A stretch of DNA of 64,000 nt from Atherinomorus stipes (GCA_023101725.1 JALJCO010007107.1:1-64000); one strand, 5' to 3'; numbered from the stretch's first letter, positions 41,509 to 54,643 are shown. A program made the numbers and translations. The notes: generated by a model not told the origin, from the letters alone.

Positions 41509-43551
41509 GTGCTGATGACACGACCTTAACTTCAAGTAATTTTGCAATACAACAATACAACAAAACAAAATAAGTAGTTCTGTGCAGTGAATCAGACTTA
41601 CATCCACGTAATTATCCGATGTTTAGGAGACCTAGCTCGCTAGCCATTAGCAATTAGCCTCTCCATGACACGACGTCACGGGTAGAAGCACTTACGGTCG
41701 GCTCATTCATTTACATGTGTAATCAAAGCAGTGGAAAACATGAAAGATGCTCCAGAACTGCTAAACTGGAACTAGTTGGTGTGGTGGGATCATCAGCCAG
41801 TTCAGAAGAGTGATGATGATGCTGAGGAATATGGGAACATCAGACCTTACAGGTTAGAACCGGACTAGAACTGTAATTCAGCTCCAAAACGTTCTCACAG
41901 AGCCCGGTCCACTTCGCTCAGCTCCAGCAGGCAAAACCCACACCAAGCAGACTCAGAACTGTAAGGAGCGACCCAGACCAGCACCAAGCGGACCCACAGC
42001 TGTTAAAGAGCTACTTAGACCTGCACTGAGCGGGACAAGACCAGCACAGAATCAGGAGTGACAGTGGCAGCCACGGCCAACTATTAACTCACGGCTAACC
42101 AGTAGCACGCGGCTAAAAATGATTAGCCTTTAAAAAGGAGAAGATTACAACTTACATGGTTCCAGTCGAGTCTTAAATAGTTCCTGTTTATTAAGATGAT
42201 GATGGAGGGAAGGGTGGATCTTTGGAAGCAGCCAGAAAAGTCCTGTGATGTCCGAGGAGAAGCTGTCTCCGTTTACAGCTGGACATCGCAGCTTAAACGC
42301 TGGTGGAGAGACGATTCCAACAGACGTGACTGCAGTTCCCATGTGTGAAAAGTCTCATCATGTCCAGTAAACGGTGTCTGAAGACAAGAAAACTTTACTG
42401 GCAGAGACTTGCAGGAGGCTCATTCTGATAAACTGGTAAGAGGATCTATTTTTTCCTCTTCTAATGTATTTATGATCTGTAGGAAACATAAATGAACTAA
42501 CGCCGTCCTTATGAGCTTTTTAGAAATTAACTGGCAATACAACAGAAGGCTGAGCTGTTGCTGTCCATCTGTAAAACTGGAAAAGTAACTTAAAAACTGC
42601 AATAGACCCATTAAAATCCATATTGAGAGCGGTAAAGCTTCTACTCGCTACGTCATGTCCGGTCTCAGCGAACAGCGTCACAGTCTGTTCAGATGTGGAA
42701 AGAATGGGGGGGGAAAGAGGGGGGGGGGCTTCTACCATCAAAAGGGGAAGATAAGGAATGTGTAAGAGAAAAGAAGGAAAAAAATGGGGGGGGGGGTGGA
42801 GGAGGGGGGGGGGGTTCCGGGGATTGGAAAAAGGAATCAAGACGTGGCCCCCGTGGAATGGATAAAGATGATAATGATAGGGGGTGTGGTGGTGGGGGGG
42901 TATTGGTTAAGGAGTGGGTGGAAGGAGGGGGAGTAAGAAGAGGAAGAAATCTATCAAACAAAGAAGAGGTTTAGAAAAGAAATAAGAAAAGAATCGGGAG
43001 AACTCCCTCCCCGAGGTATAAATACCAAAAGGGAGTCAGGTCTGGAATGCAGCAATGTTTCCTAATAACTCATTTATGCAGACACACCTGTTTCTGTTAC
43101 ATAATCATCATGAAGAACATTTTTGTCTATAAAACATGGCAGAAAATGTCAAAATAATGTCATCAGCACTTAAAGGAGTGAAAATAATTGAACATGTAGA
43201 CGACTGGATGCTGCGAGAAAATAACGGTTCTTTAAACTTTACAGAGAAACAAACCTTCAGTTTTTTTCTGCCCATCATTCGTGGTGGAGATGGATGATAT
43301 TATCAACCCGATATCGACTTTAAAACTGAATTTCCTGATATTGACCTGATATCAACCAATATCTTTTTTATGCTGTTTGTTTATTTGATATGGAGAAAAC
43401 ATTTAAAAAAAACAAAGAAAAACTTCTAAATATGCCAGATTTAGCAAAAAGGCTAGTTTTCATCTTTTGTCCCTGGTCAGATCTTAAAAGTCTCCCTGAA
43501 ATGAGGAGATACAGAAATATCAAATTGTAAATAACACATTTATCAATATAA
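41509..43551. other. Presumed intron, with noisy poly-G block
   Basis: No exon seen. From 42690 to 42960 runs of 8-12 G recur (42706, 42719, 42787, 42804) in A/G-rich DNA; this may be an unresolved purine microsatellite or consensus error. Opposite-strand Pro-rich and Gly-rich ORFs there are artefacts. A further hAT-like end (GATATTATCAACCCGATATC) is near 43297. Confidence 0.5.
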
Positions 43552-43781
43552 TAAGGATGCACGATAACAGTTTTATTAAAACCGATACCAATAAACGATA
43601 AATTTCAGCTACTAAAGGCCAATACCGATAACACACATACTGTACACACCTAATTATACCAAAATCAAAAATTCCAACTGTATGGGGTATAAGTTATCGG
43701 GGCAAGTCGTCATGATATCGGACTTATCGGAATGACGTGGGAATTTCCTGTTATCGGTCCGATAATTATCCTGCATCCCTA
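43552..43781. mobile_element. hAT-like MITE S
   Basis: Left TAAGGATGCACGATAACAG and right GATAATTATCCTGCATCCCTA are imperfect inverted repeats of the GGATGCA type, with GATACCAATAAACGATAAAT and TTATCGGTCCGATAATTATC subterminal words. 230 bp. No duplication visible. The termini resemble family A but the interior differs. Confidence 0.65.
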
Positions 43782-45684
43782 CAGTAAATATAATCAACCA
43801 ATATACAGTATAACAGCCATTGTCTGGTGGCGGACCTGCAGAATGCTGGTTTTTGTTGGTTTTACATAAAGTCGTGCACACCGTGCAACATTATGACGTC
43901 TCCGGGAACCACCTGATTTTTTTAATTCTAATTTTGCACAAGCAATGAATATTACATCATTTTCAGCTTATCGGTATCGTCCATGAGAAGCTAAAAATGA
44001 TCGGTTATTTGTAAAATTTTTCATATCATGCATCGTTAATTCATGAAAATGATTAAAATAACACTTCAAGCGGAAAAAAAAAAAAGATTTCTTTATTGTG
44101 TTAAAACATCAAACCTCAGCTACAAACCAGCAGCTCAGACAAAAGCAGAACTGGGACAGGCTTGTTTTTCTGGTCTTATTGGATTTATGTGTTAACTGAA
44201 CTTTCGTCTGTTTATACAGTAATTATGAATAAATTATTTCTTCTGCAGTTGTTTATGTTGTATGAATAAAAATCCCACAACTTGCCTTTGTTTGTGCTGC
44301 ATTGTTGTTAAAATTAATGGGGTTCTTTGCTTAATTTAGGGCCCAATCATGTGTTTGTGTTTTTTGAATCTCAGCCACCACATTTAGTTCTTTTGTTTTC
44401 GTGCTCAATCATAAATGAAAACCAGTTTAGATTTAATAGCACCATTCCAACACCTACTAATAAATCCCTGATGTTGGAGCGTCCCTGGAGACACAGCCAA
44501 CATAAAGCAATGAGCTTTGGCAGCAGCTTCGGGGCTGATTACCAGAGAAATGAAGTGACAGCAGTGTCTGTCTGGAACGAGGGGAAGCCAGATGATCTGC
44601 AGGAATGTGGCTCGAGCTGCAGAAAACTTTCCCAAAACTCTCAGAGCATCAGTGTTGTCCAATAAAGATGGCTTTCCTCCTGCTTCCTGCTTAAAAACCT
44701 TCATCTGCCTCAATATTTTCAACCTGGAGGACAAACGGAGTCCCGCCGCCGTTCATCAGTCAGATGTTCCCGTAAACTGGCAGGCCGTAGAGACAAACGG
44801 CCAGAGGTCAATAGCTTTTAATGGCCTGCAGTCTTATCCGGTGCAGCATCAGCTGGAGCGCTGTGGGTAAACGCTGATAACAAGATGCTCTCTTCAGGGC
44901 CGCTCAGACACTTTCTGCACAGCATTTCAATTACCTTTGACTTTCTCCTTTTCATTTCAGCCTCATAAGTCCGTTTTTTTCTCCTTGTCTGTCTACTTTT
45001 CTTTAAGGGGAGGCATTACAAGTACAAACCCAGTTTTTTCATCACCTGGTAGATTTTGAGATTTTTGTTTTTTCCCTCCTTCAACATGTTTTCTTTCAGA
45101 CTAGTGTAAAAAAACAAAACATCAAAAATAAATATTTTAGGAGTTTATTTCATGATATTTTGTCTGATGCACCAAATCTCCTCAAAATGCAGCTAAAGTT
45201 GGTGTTTTTAAACGGAGCGCAGCACTGTTGTGCTCATCTGAGCCCTGTCATGTCTGGTATCGTTGGAAATGTCTCTTTTTCCTGAACGATGTCATCTCAA
45301 CCAAACTTGATATTTCCAGCTCATGAATCTGATTGGATCTGATGTCTGTAAATAGTGTTATAGAACAAAAATGTGAAGAATTTTACAATCCAAAACTTTA
45401 AAGGTCGTTCTCTTAAAATGAGTTTTTTTTTCTCTTATTCTGGGTAAAAAAATCTCAACTTCAGGAGCACTTACAGAAACCAAACTTTAAAGTTTTGCTC
45501 CTGACTGTATTCTTAAAGTTTCTACCGAAGAACTTTTTGATATCTCATTCACAGCCTGATTTATAGAACATTTCATCCCAAAAATATGTCAAAAATGAGC
45601 TTTTTCTGGTTGTTGAATGTTGACAGAATAATCTAAATTGTGAAATGATTTTTTTTTTTTGTTATTTTTTTTTTTGTTATAATT
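43782..45684. other. Presumed intron; GC-richer block at 44500-44960
   Basis: About 44500-44960 is less AT-rich, repeat-free and open in several frames (for example a 112-codon reading 44327-44665), with no acceptor-ORF-donor triplet that fits a dipk1c exon. It could be a conserved non-coding element or an unrelated exon. Flanking DNA is AT-rich with no gene. Confidence 0.35.
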
Positions 45685-45905
45685 GTATGATCCCCGAGGG
45701 GAAATTAGGGCTCTGCATTTCACCCATCTCTGTACTGAGTATCAGAGAGCAGAGGGCTGCTACTTAAAGCGCCCGGGGAGCATTTGGAGGGTTAAGGACC
45801 TTGCTCAGGGATCCACAGTGTTTAACCTAGGAGTCGTGTCGGGGACTCGAACCCGGGTCCTCCGCGCCAAAGCCCACGACGCTACCACTAGGCCACCCAC
45901 TCCCC
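45685..45905 (-). mobile_element. tRNA-derived SINE, minus strand
   Basis: On the minus strand: A box TGGCCTAGTGG and perfect B box GGTTCGAGTCC about 40 bp apart, then AAGGTCCTTAACCCTCC and GAGATGGGTGAAATGCAGAG, ending GGGGATCATACAATTATAAC plus an A/AAC-rich tail (45645-45680). A tRNA cloverleaf is nearly but not fully pairable (one T-stem mismatch), so this is a SINE head rather than a gene. A young copy judging by intact boxes. Confidence 0.75.
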
Positions 45906-45906
45906 C

Positions 45907-45934
45907 AATTATTATTATTATTATTATTATTATT
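45907..45934. repeat. (ATT)n microsatellite
   Basis: About nine ATT units directly at the 5' end of the SINE. Confidence 0.93.
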
Positions 45935-47090
45935 TATAGATATCCAAAATCCCCTCGGTAAAAACTTTTGACTTTAATATGTGAAAAAAATTCCAAAGAA
46001 ACTTTGATCCTGGCTTAATCCAGTTTTTAGATTTTTTTCCCCCAAAAAATGTATTCAAATTAGAGCATTTTTGGCTTTATAACACCTGATTTGCATATTG
46101 AAACATAAAATTTCAGAAAACTTGCAATACAAAAAATGTTAGCCCTAATGTGAGGAATAAACCAGGAAAGTGTCATGGTGATACCAGTTACATTTTTTAC
46201 CCTATTTGCCTGTAGTGTCTCGCCTTAATTCTTCCACTCAGTCACCACGTTTGGATGATGGGACTGTTTTCTCTTTCCCTTCCTTCCCATTTATTCCTCC
46301 TGGGCTGCTCTTGAACATTGCTTCACCTCTTATTCCACTCTTTCTTATCTTTTTCTTTATACACACAGCTTATTTTGTTCATCTCATCTTTCTCAGAACG
46401 GGGAACTTAAATCAAACAATTAAAGTTGGCTGCATAAACTGTTTTGTAAAAGGCTTAAACACCATGAAAGTTTACATTCTCCTCTTGCAGCCATGTGAAA
46501 TATGACTATTGTTTTAGCCAGGAAACCTGACAGGAAGGAGGACGACTTTGATGTGGGAGGTTTCTGTTTGTTACTCCAGTCAATGGTTGTTTCTTTAGCT
46601 AAGACCATCTTCTGCAAACCGTAACAGAAGCTTTTATGTTTAAACAAAATCTTTTGGTGGCAGGAGAGAATATATTTCTTTAGAACAAAATAACAATGTC
46701 TTTCATTGTTCACCTTCTTGTAAAAAAAATAACAAAAACCACAAAGAATGATAGCACAGAAACCAGCATGATTTGCAGCGGTGTACCAAGCAACATGAAC
46801 TCAAATGTTCTGTGCCAATGAAAACATCAACATTGCATCATATCCACTGATAAAACAGATCACCAGTAGTAAAAACAGGAAATTGTTGCAGGAAATAAGG
46901 TCAGAAAATGAAATGAGGTTCATTTTAGGGAGATGATCCCCCCCTTTTTCCCCTTTTTTAAGTTTGGCGTCATATAATGAAAATAATTGTTTTAATCACA
47001 TTGATGGAAGTGGAAAAAGTCCACATTTAGTGGTCAGATGGGTTTCTTGGTGGAGCTAAACGACTGATTTGGTTTTCTTGTTCATTTTCA
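45935..47090. other. Presumed intron, no gene seen
   Basis: AT-rich; readings at 46206-46505 and 46420-46713 overlap on opposite strands and have no domain. Confidence 0.45.
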
Positions 47091-47155
47091 CGTCTAACCC
47101 TTATTTAACCAGGCAAAACATCAAGAACAGGTTCTTATTTCCAATGTTGGCTTGG
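47091..47155 (+). repeat. L2-type LINE 3' fragment (short)
   Basis: CCTTATTTAACCAGGCAAAA, then AGAACAGGTTCTTATTTCCA. The TTATTTAACCAGG...GAACAAGTTCTCATTT pattern is a widespread fish L2-derived tail. Only about 60 bp is recognisable. Confidence 0.5.
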
Positions 47156-47389
47156 CGAATGCCAGAAAACACTTTGAGGGGCAGGGGAGGAGAGGACTGC
47201 TATAAGCTGAACAAGCAACTTTGACACCAACACACCAGGATGATAAAATAAAGCTGACATCCAAAATGCAGGAAACGACTAATTTAAGCATATAAATAAA
47301 TGAAAACTGCCTGTTAGGAGCTAATGGAAAATATCAAGATTTTAAGGTCATTGTTCCATCATGCAATATATTTGCTTTTACCTTTCAGG

Positions 47390-49279
47390 CCGAAAGCATT
47401 CGTATTTTCAACATATATTAACTCTGGAAACAAATAGATACAGGCTGGAAAACCAAGACAAGGGCCCATATTTGAGCACAAAAGGGTCACTAATGCGACA
47501 TATAAGTATGCTCTTCGTTCTGTAATTAAAAATGAACAGGCAATGAAAGCTGACTCCATGGCCCGAAAACTGCAGTGTAACAACACAAATGATTTCTGGA
47601 AGGAGGTCAGAGCAATGAAAACCAAAGTTTCTCTGCCATGTGCTGTAGATGGCATTTCTGGCACAGATAACATCCTGGAGCTGTGGAGGCAACATTTTAG
47701 TAGATTATTTAATTGTGTTCCAAGTGACTTTTATAGTGTTGAGGATGTGGACAGTTCAGACATAATCCTCTGGCATGAAGTGCACAAAGCCATCTCTAAC
47801 TTATCAAATAAGAAAGCTACAGGGTTAGATGGTGTCTCTGCTGAGCACCTGAAGTTCGCAGGTGCGAGGTTAGCTCCTTTGTTCTCAATCTGTTTTTCAG
47901 CCTTTCTTGTCCATGGAGTTTTACCAGACTCTATGTTATCTGTCCTGTTGGTCCCTGTCATTAAAGATAGAGCTGGGAAGATTGGTAGTGTGGACAATTA
48001 CAGGCCTATAGCTTTGGCCAGTATTGTGTCCAAAATTGTTGAATCCATCTTACTGGACAAAATTTCTAAATTTGTATCTTCTTCTGACTGCCAATTTGGT
48101 TTTAAAGAAAAACTTGGCACAGACATGTGCATATATTCCCTGAAAGAATTGGTTGCTAAATATAAGAATCATAATTCTTCTGTTTTTATGTGTTTTTTAG
48201 ATGCTTCTAAAGCATTTGATCGGGTGAACCACAAAAAATTATTTATAAAGTTAGAGCAAAGGGGTGTCCCTAAATATATTGTGCGAATATTAGTTTATTG
48301 GTATGCCCAGCAATCTATGCATGTCAAATGGGGAAGCAGTATGTCTGCCCCATTTAAAGTTGGTAACGGTGTCAGGCAGGGGGGCTTTTATCCCCAGTTC
48401 TTTTTAACCTGTATCTGGATGATCTGTCAGCAAGGCTAAATGCTTGTGACACTGGTTGTGTATCCGGCAATTTGCTGTTCAATCATTTGATGTATGCAGA
48501 TGACCTAGTTGTCTTCAGTCCAAGCACTTCTGGGCTGCAACAGTTACTTAATATTTGTTCACAATATGGCCTGGAACATGATATTGAATACAATGCAGGT
48601 AAAAGTATGATTATGATAGTTAGATCTAAAGAGGACAAAGGTTTGACTTTTCCTGTTTTTTATTTGTCTAATGCTGCACTGAAGATAACAAGTCAAATCA
48701 AATATCTTGGGCATATCCTAACAGAAGATTTGTCTGATGATGCCGATATAAACAGGCAATGCAGGACATTATATGCTCAGGCAAACACCTTGGCACGTAA
48801 ATTTGGATCCTGCACTGACAAAGTTAAGATAATGTTGTTTAAATCATATTGCACAAGTTTATATACAGCTCATCTTTGGTTCAGTTTTAAAAAAAGAAGC
48901 ATGCAGAGGCTGCATGTGGCCTACAATGATTCTCTACGGGTACTGCTTAGGAGGCCGAGATGGTCTAGTGCCAGTGAGATGTTTGTCTCAGCTGGAGTGA
49001 GCACGTTACAGGCCGTGCGGCGTAAGCTAATGTACAGTTTTATCCGTCGCCTTAGCGTGTCTACAAATCAAGTAGTGGTGTCGTTAGTTGATGTTACCTT
49101 TAGTAGTGTCCGCTATCAGTCCTCATTATGGAAGTACTGGTATAGCTGTCTTTTGTGTATTTAACTGTCTCTTGTTATTATGTGTCCTGGGGCTGTTTGT
49201 TTGTATGTTTATTTATATGTTTTTTATGATATTTTTGGACTTGAGTCTGTAATAAAGTTGAATTGAATTGAATTGAAAT
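47390..49279 (+). mobile_element. 5'-truncated LINE copy
   Basis: Span of the retrotransposon carrying the broken reverse transcriptase. The 3' UTR is about 115 bp, with AATAAAG at 49251 and a 3' tail of (TTGAA)n at 49258-49278, in place of poly(A). The 5' end is truncated, as usual for LINE insertions. No obvious target-site duplication found because the left edge is uncertain. Sense orientation relative to dipk1c. Confidence 0.75.
47438..49164 (+). pseudogene. Non-LTR (LINE) reverse transcriptase, frameshifted
   Basis: An open frame from just after an in-frame TAG (47435-47437) runs to about 48380 and then, one base out of phase, to 49164. Part one has ATGLDGVSAEHLK, NYRPIALASIVSKIVE, FLDASKAFDRVNHKKL (RT motif A) and NGVRQGG. 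The frame then breaks in a six-G run at 48379-48384: one base appears to be missing. Part two resumes with the conserved LSPVLFNLYLDDL stretch, LMYADDLVVF (motif C, catalytic YADD) and NAGKS, and continues through the thumb and C-terminal region. The endonuclease domain upstream is absent. Closest to jockey/CR1/L2-superclade LINEs; exact clade not assigned. Confidence 0.9.
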
Positions 49280-52144
49280 ATTCAAGATTCAAGTTTTTTC
49301 CACAAACTCAATTACACATGTAGAATTAAGAGTGAAAAAGTTGGTACTTAACTTCACACTTGGTTTGATTGGCTAAAAAGTCAAAGATTTTAGTTTTTAC
49401 CGTTGCAAATTTTATAGTTTGGGCCCAGAAATGACAACAATCTCATTCTATTTTACATACTAGATGTGTAACACAAGATTTATCTTGATTTCTTTGATTG
49501 TTTGCTCCTGCAAGTCCATTTTATTTCAATGTATTTAACAGCTACATTACTCAAATAACCACAAACTTAGAGCCTTTTCACATGGCGAGCTCGGGCCCAT
49601 ACCCTTGCCTGGGCCGGGATCGTTGCTTCTTGTGTTGCGTTCACATCCCAGTGCTTGAACCAGGCTCGGACGCGCTCGGTAATTTCAGTGCCAGGACACT
49701 ATGGCTGCGGTAACATGATGTTGTTTAATTTGGAATTAAGTTATTGTCATTCGTGTTTACATGGAAATAATAATCCCAAATTAAGGTTTACATGGAAAAC
49801 ACATTTATCTAACTTCGCTTTAGATCTGGTTGGTAGGAAGCGTTCTGATTGGACAGGAGGAATTAAAACTCTCATGTAAATGGGGTCTATGTGGCAGTGT
49901 TGAGGAAACTTCGTTGGCACTCCTATTTTACACTTTAGCTTTTTTAATACCACCGGGCCTGGCCTGCTTGCTTTCACATGGACAAAATTTGTGGTCAAAC
50001 GTACCAAAAGTTCTGTACACCGGTGTTTTCCTAAATGCAAACCATAAATTCTGGAGCCTGAACTCAAACAGAACAGAAAAGAAAAACCCAAAACCTCAGA
50101 TGTGACTTTAACTACATAGTTTCCTGGATCAAAGTCCTAATTTCATCATTATTTTAGTCAGAAACAGCTGAACCAGTTGACTGATATGCAGATATTTAAC
50201 CAAGTGCGCTGCAAACTAAATGTAATCTTTTTTTAAAAAATCCTTTCCTTGTTCTCTTTTTATGACTTCATGAAGTAACCTTGATCCGTTTCATGGTTTG
50301 AATGATTGGAACAACCAAAAATATAATAAACACAGATAATTTTTCATCAAGAACACGTTCACAGCACAACTTGTGAGGTGGATATGACATAATGAGAACA
50401 GTTGATACCATACAGTCTTCTCAAACTGAGATCTCTGGCAGCAGAGCGATCATAGTTATTGCAGTTGTTATAGATTTGTCAGTGTTTTCTCTATGATGTG
50501 TTGTAACTGTGTAAATTCCTCACAAAGGAGCTTAAACGTCGAACCCTTCAGATTCTTCGCCCTGGAAAGCTTCACTCCTGCACCCATCAGTGCGCTGATG
50601 AATTATGACACCATGCAAACACTGTTGTTATCGTCCCGGCAACAGTTTGATCAACTCACACACAGTTTCAGGGCGAAATGTGACGTCACCCTCCCTGCCT
50701 CATATTAAACCTCTCAGAGATCCAAAGTGGAAACTGATGATATCCCAAATAAACCCGGAGATCCAAAATCAACAAATAGAGCATGTTTGCGGAGCTGCAC
50801 TTTAACTCCATCCATCATGTTGTTTAATGAACGGCTTCAGGAACGTGTTTTCTGGGAGCAACGAGAGGTTTCGTGTTTCCTGCAGCTCGTTTGGCTCTCA
50901 GGACAGCGGTAATGAGGGACAGATGCAGGTTGCCTTCGCTGACTTGGTAATCTGTGCTTGGATCAGTTCTGGCTTGTCCTGGTGTCTCAGGTGTTTGTAG
51001 TAACCTGAAGAAATATCTTCTTCCTTCCTGCAGGCTCATCCCTCCATTCTCAAAGCCTTCAATGCGACGGATTAAACAGCTAATTGTGTTGAAAGTCTTT
51101 TCCAAGACGCAATTGAAGCTGTTAGTGAAAGGTTTCTTTCAGGGTTTGCATGTATTCAATAATTTGTGTGGAAAAGAGCTTCAGGCAAGAGGGGAATATG
51201 AGCCAAGGAGGTCTATGAAAACACGTCTTTCCGAAAGAAAAACTAATTATCCAAAAGAGTGAAGGACAAACCCAGGAATTTAAGGTGTGGGAAAGCATTT
51301 TGTTAGTACCATACTGGTGATATAAAGGGGTAAACTGGTTTCTAATGTGCATGTTTATGTCCAGGACTGACGTCATGGGACTGGGACAAAAATACACTCT
51401 TGGGAAACTCGTCAGAGCTTGTTTATCTCTGAGATGTTCCCTCGTGGCTGAGAAGGTTTCAGCTTGAAATATCTTCTTCTGCGACAGAAACTTCCCATCG
51501 TGACGTCATTCCTCTTGTTTCCTGAATCAAACTCTGCAGTCTGGATCAGAATTGTTGGCCGACTTCAGCTCCCAGCACATTCGGTCGGTTTAATCTCAAA
51601 CACACCTGCCTTCCTCGTCCACCTTGCTGCAGGATCCAGTTCGTCTGTTTTTGGGGAAGCAAACATCAAAGAGGATCCAGACTCCATCTGCACTTATGCC
51701 AGTGTGAAAACATCAGTCACTCGATGTAAAATTCCTTATCAAGTCCATCTGGATCTCGCAGATGTTTAATTCATGTCAGCTTTCTGAGGGAAAGATATTG
51801 ATCAAATAAGAATCTAAAGCATGAGCTGGGCTGTATTGATTTTGGAGCAGGAACGGATCTGATTTGCTTGGATTGTTAAATTTTGAGTGCAAACACGGAG
51901 CTGTAGATGAAATGTATATTAAAACATGAACAGCTTCTTAATTACTCTTCCCCCTAGAGGTCTGTCAAACATGTTTACTCACAGCTGAGTTAACTCACTC
52001 AACAAGTAAAAGTTGGCGAAATTCTTGAGCCTCCACATTCCTTCAAATACACCTCAGGTTGTCCTGAAATACTGTAGCTCTTACAGACAACAAATCTGTT
52101 GACTTGCAGCTCTGAAGCTAAATTATTAAGATTAAGATGTTGCT
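49280..52144. other. Presumed intron, no exon found
   Basis: Many short overlapping readings (49498-49713, 49747-50105, 50493-51262, 51464-51769) but none with a domain or a consistent acceptor/donor pair. I searched by eye for a Cys-rich DIPK1 exon 2 and did not find one. A hAT-like or other repeat is likely at 49570-50020 (GAGCTCGGGCCCATACCC... GGGCCTGGCCTGCTTGC). Confidence 0.45.
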
Positions 52145-52972
52145 CTAAAACATCCAGCATTGATGGAGCTTCACAGATGTGGAAGCTGCACTAATGCAAC
52201 CCCATCCCATCAGAGATGCAGGCTGATAAAAAGGCTGGATCCTTCCGACCCTCTTTAGTCTGCAGGACACGGCCTCCATGCTTTCCAGAAACATCCTCAC
52301 ATTTTCATCCATCTGACCACAGAACAGTTTTCCACTTTGGTCCAGAGAAGATGGTTGACGCTGCTTCTGCATGCTGGTCACATATGGCTTCTTCTCTGCG
52401 TGATAAAGCTGTAGTGCAGTTATGGATTTTAGGTGAACTGTGTTCACAGACAGAGATCTTCCTGAGTCCATCAGTGGTTTCCAGTAGAGAATCATATCTG
52501 CCTTCTGCCATCCAGCCTTGTCCCATGCACACAGAGATTCCTCCTGATTCTCTCAGTCTTCTGATGATATTCTACTCTGTAGATGGTGGGATCTATCTTC
52601 AAAGTCTTTAAGTTTGTCTCAGATTGGTGAACCTCTGTCCATCTTGCCATCTGAGAGACTCTATGTCTCATTTCAGGGTCTAATCCGGTTAACTTATCCA
52701 GTTAACCGGATTAATTGTCAAATACTCCTCCACTTATTTTTTGATTTATACCAGTTACTTTTCCAGCCTACTTTTGTTGCCCCTCTTCCATTTTTTATTA
52801 CAGATGTGTTGCTGCCATCAGATTCGAAATAAGCTAAAATTTTCCATGTAATGATAAAATGTCTCTGTTTAAACATCTGTGTTATGTTGTTTATGAATAA
52901 AATATGGGCTAATTAGACTATTTTATTTGACATTTTGGACAGATTAAAAACTTTTTGGGAATTGGGGTTGTA
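52145..52972 (-). mobile_element. Tc1-like transposon, 3'-truncated and decayed
   Basis: Read on the minus strand it starts at TACAACCCCAATTCCCAAAA, the terminus of a common fish Tc1-type element. It continues through the leader (GATGGCAGCAACACATCTG, GGCAACAAAAGTAGGCTGG, GACAGAGGTTCACCAATCTG) into transposase-coding sequence. Fragments such as AEKKPYVTSMQKQ, WKTVLWSDG and PASLMGWGCISA (DDE-domain region) are scattered over frames, so several frameshifts and stops exist. It stops near GAGCAACATCTTAAT; the second half is gone. Confidence 0.82.
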
Positions 52973-54500
52973 CTTCCATGACAAATCTCTTTGGGGAAAA
53001 AGTCCTGCAGCTGTTTCTTTATGAATATTTCATTTTTTACAAATTGAAATATCTCCTGATGGATCGGCTAGCTGACAGCTCCTGATGGTTACGCTAACAT
53101 AAACAGTAGTTTTAAGACCTGCAGGTTTTTCTAGCAGCTAATGATTCATGACGCTGAATCCCGCCTCGTCCATTCATGTCAGCCGTGCTGTTGTTTCAGC
53201 TCCGTCGCGTTTGTGTTGACGCGCAGCTCTGCACACATGTTCTGCGATGGGGGAGAAATCTCAACGTTTCTGGTGATCCGTGGACTATTAATAGTTTCCA
53301 GGCGGATCAGCTGCGAGCTCTGAACTTGTCCCTGCTTGTGGCTGGAATTCCTCTGCCTATTTATGGTCTGATGCTACTTTTTTATGACCTACCTCTGTTT
53401 TTAATGCAGCCTCCTTTGTTCCCTAACAGGGAATTTGCTGTGTGTCAGCGTGTCTCTGCATTTCATCCAGAGCAGTGTCAGGAGTAAAAATGATGCATTT
53501 ATGGGACTGTACAACATTCCTGGTGGTACTATAAAGATGACCATCTGACAGGGATTTCTTCCCTTTCTGATTTTACAAGACATAATGAATTCTACATTTT
53601 CAGTTTTTCTGTTCAAGAGGGTTTTTAATCTCCATAATTTAATAGTTTCTGTGTAAATTTGTTCTGTTTTAACTCATTTATATGAAGAAAAGTAAGAATA
53701 AAACTGAGAAAATGTCATTTCTCTTGTAGCAGCTTCATAAAGACTTAAAATCAAACATCAAACATCTTGTCCATTTCCAAAATCATCAGTTGAGTTGTAC
53801 AAACCTTTGTGGAGGCCGCGATTCTCCAAATAAACACTGGCATGTTTGTACGATGATGGCGGCGAGGCCAGCTGAGCTGACGAGGCTGGCTGTGGTTAAA
53901 TCAGTGTCCTTCTTCCAGCTCCCGCGTCTAAAGACCAAACATGTCGCTGTTTAAATGAAAGAAGTTAAACTTTTACATTACTGGCTGCATTTTGAGTGCA
54001 GGAACCACCACACTTAGCCCGGATTTCAGATTTACTTAAACTATTTGATAAAAATGTACTAAAATAAATAAGTTTGATGTCATTACTAAGAAATACTGAG
54101 TGCACTCGACTAATTGGTTGAAAAATTTTAATGTGTCAATAAATGTAAGTTTGGTGGACACAAATTTCTAAGTTTTGGTCATGACCACGCAAAATGTAAA
54201 TGTAACATTGGTCTTGATAGAATATATTTTGTAGATATAACTTAATTTTAACTTAGTTGTTAGCAATACTAATCTCAAATAAGTTGTAGGAACTTTGGAG
54301 GGCAAGATGCTGGAAAACTTAATTCACTTAAGTTGAATCAGTGTAATTGAACAATATTGGACGGGTCAGTGCAGGAAGCAGCCAAATTAATCAGACATTT
54401 CAATTCAGCTTTTTTTGTTTTAATTCAAGGTAACGCCATCTTAAGGCACTTAAAAAAAACAAAAAAGAACCCAACTCATTGTAGTCCAATTGTAATCCGA
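52973..54500. other. Presumed intron, no exon found
   Basis: A 103-codon reading (53176-53487) is hydrophobic at its end but has no known motif. 53790-53950 is GC-richer. No repeat ends stand out. Confidence 0.4.
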
Positions 54501-54643
54501 TTAAAGGGATAGTTTGGATATTTTGCCTTTAAATTTTGAGTTAAATGGAATGATTTTTGTCTTTTTAAGATGTGTTTGATTATGTATTTTAATTTATAGC
54601 AACAACCGACCAGAAGTTTGTTAATTTTACATAAAATAATGCA

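Noticed and set aside
42520..42974. Pro-rich and Gly-rich ORFs on opposite strands
   Set aside because: Caused by poly-G runs in a noisy block.
44327..44870. Possible dipk1c exon 2
   Set aside because: No Cys-rich DIPK1 motif after a plausible acceptor; overlapping readings in several frames.
45840..45905. Functional tRNA gene
   Set aside because: A and B boxes are good, but the T stem has a mismatch and the sequence continues into a SINE body.
47359..47997. Minus-strand ORFs over the LINE
   Set aside because: Shadows of the reverse transcriptase frame.
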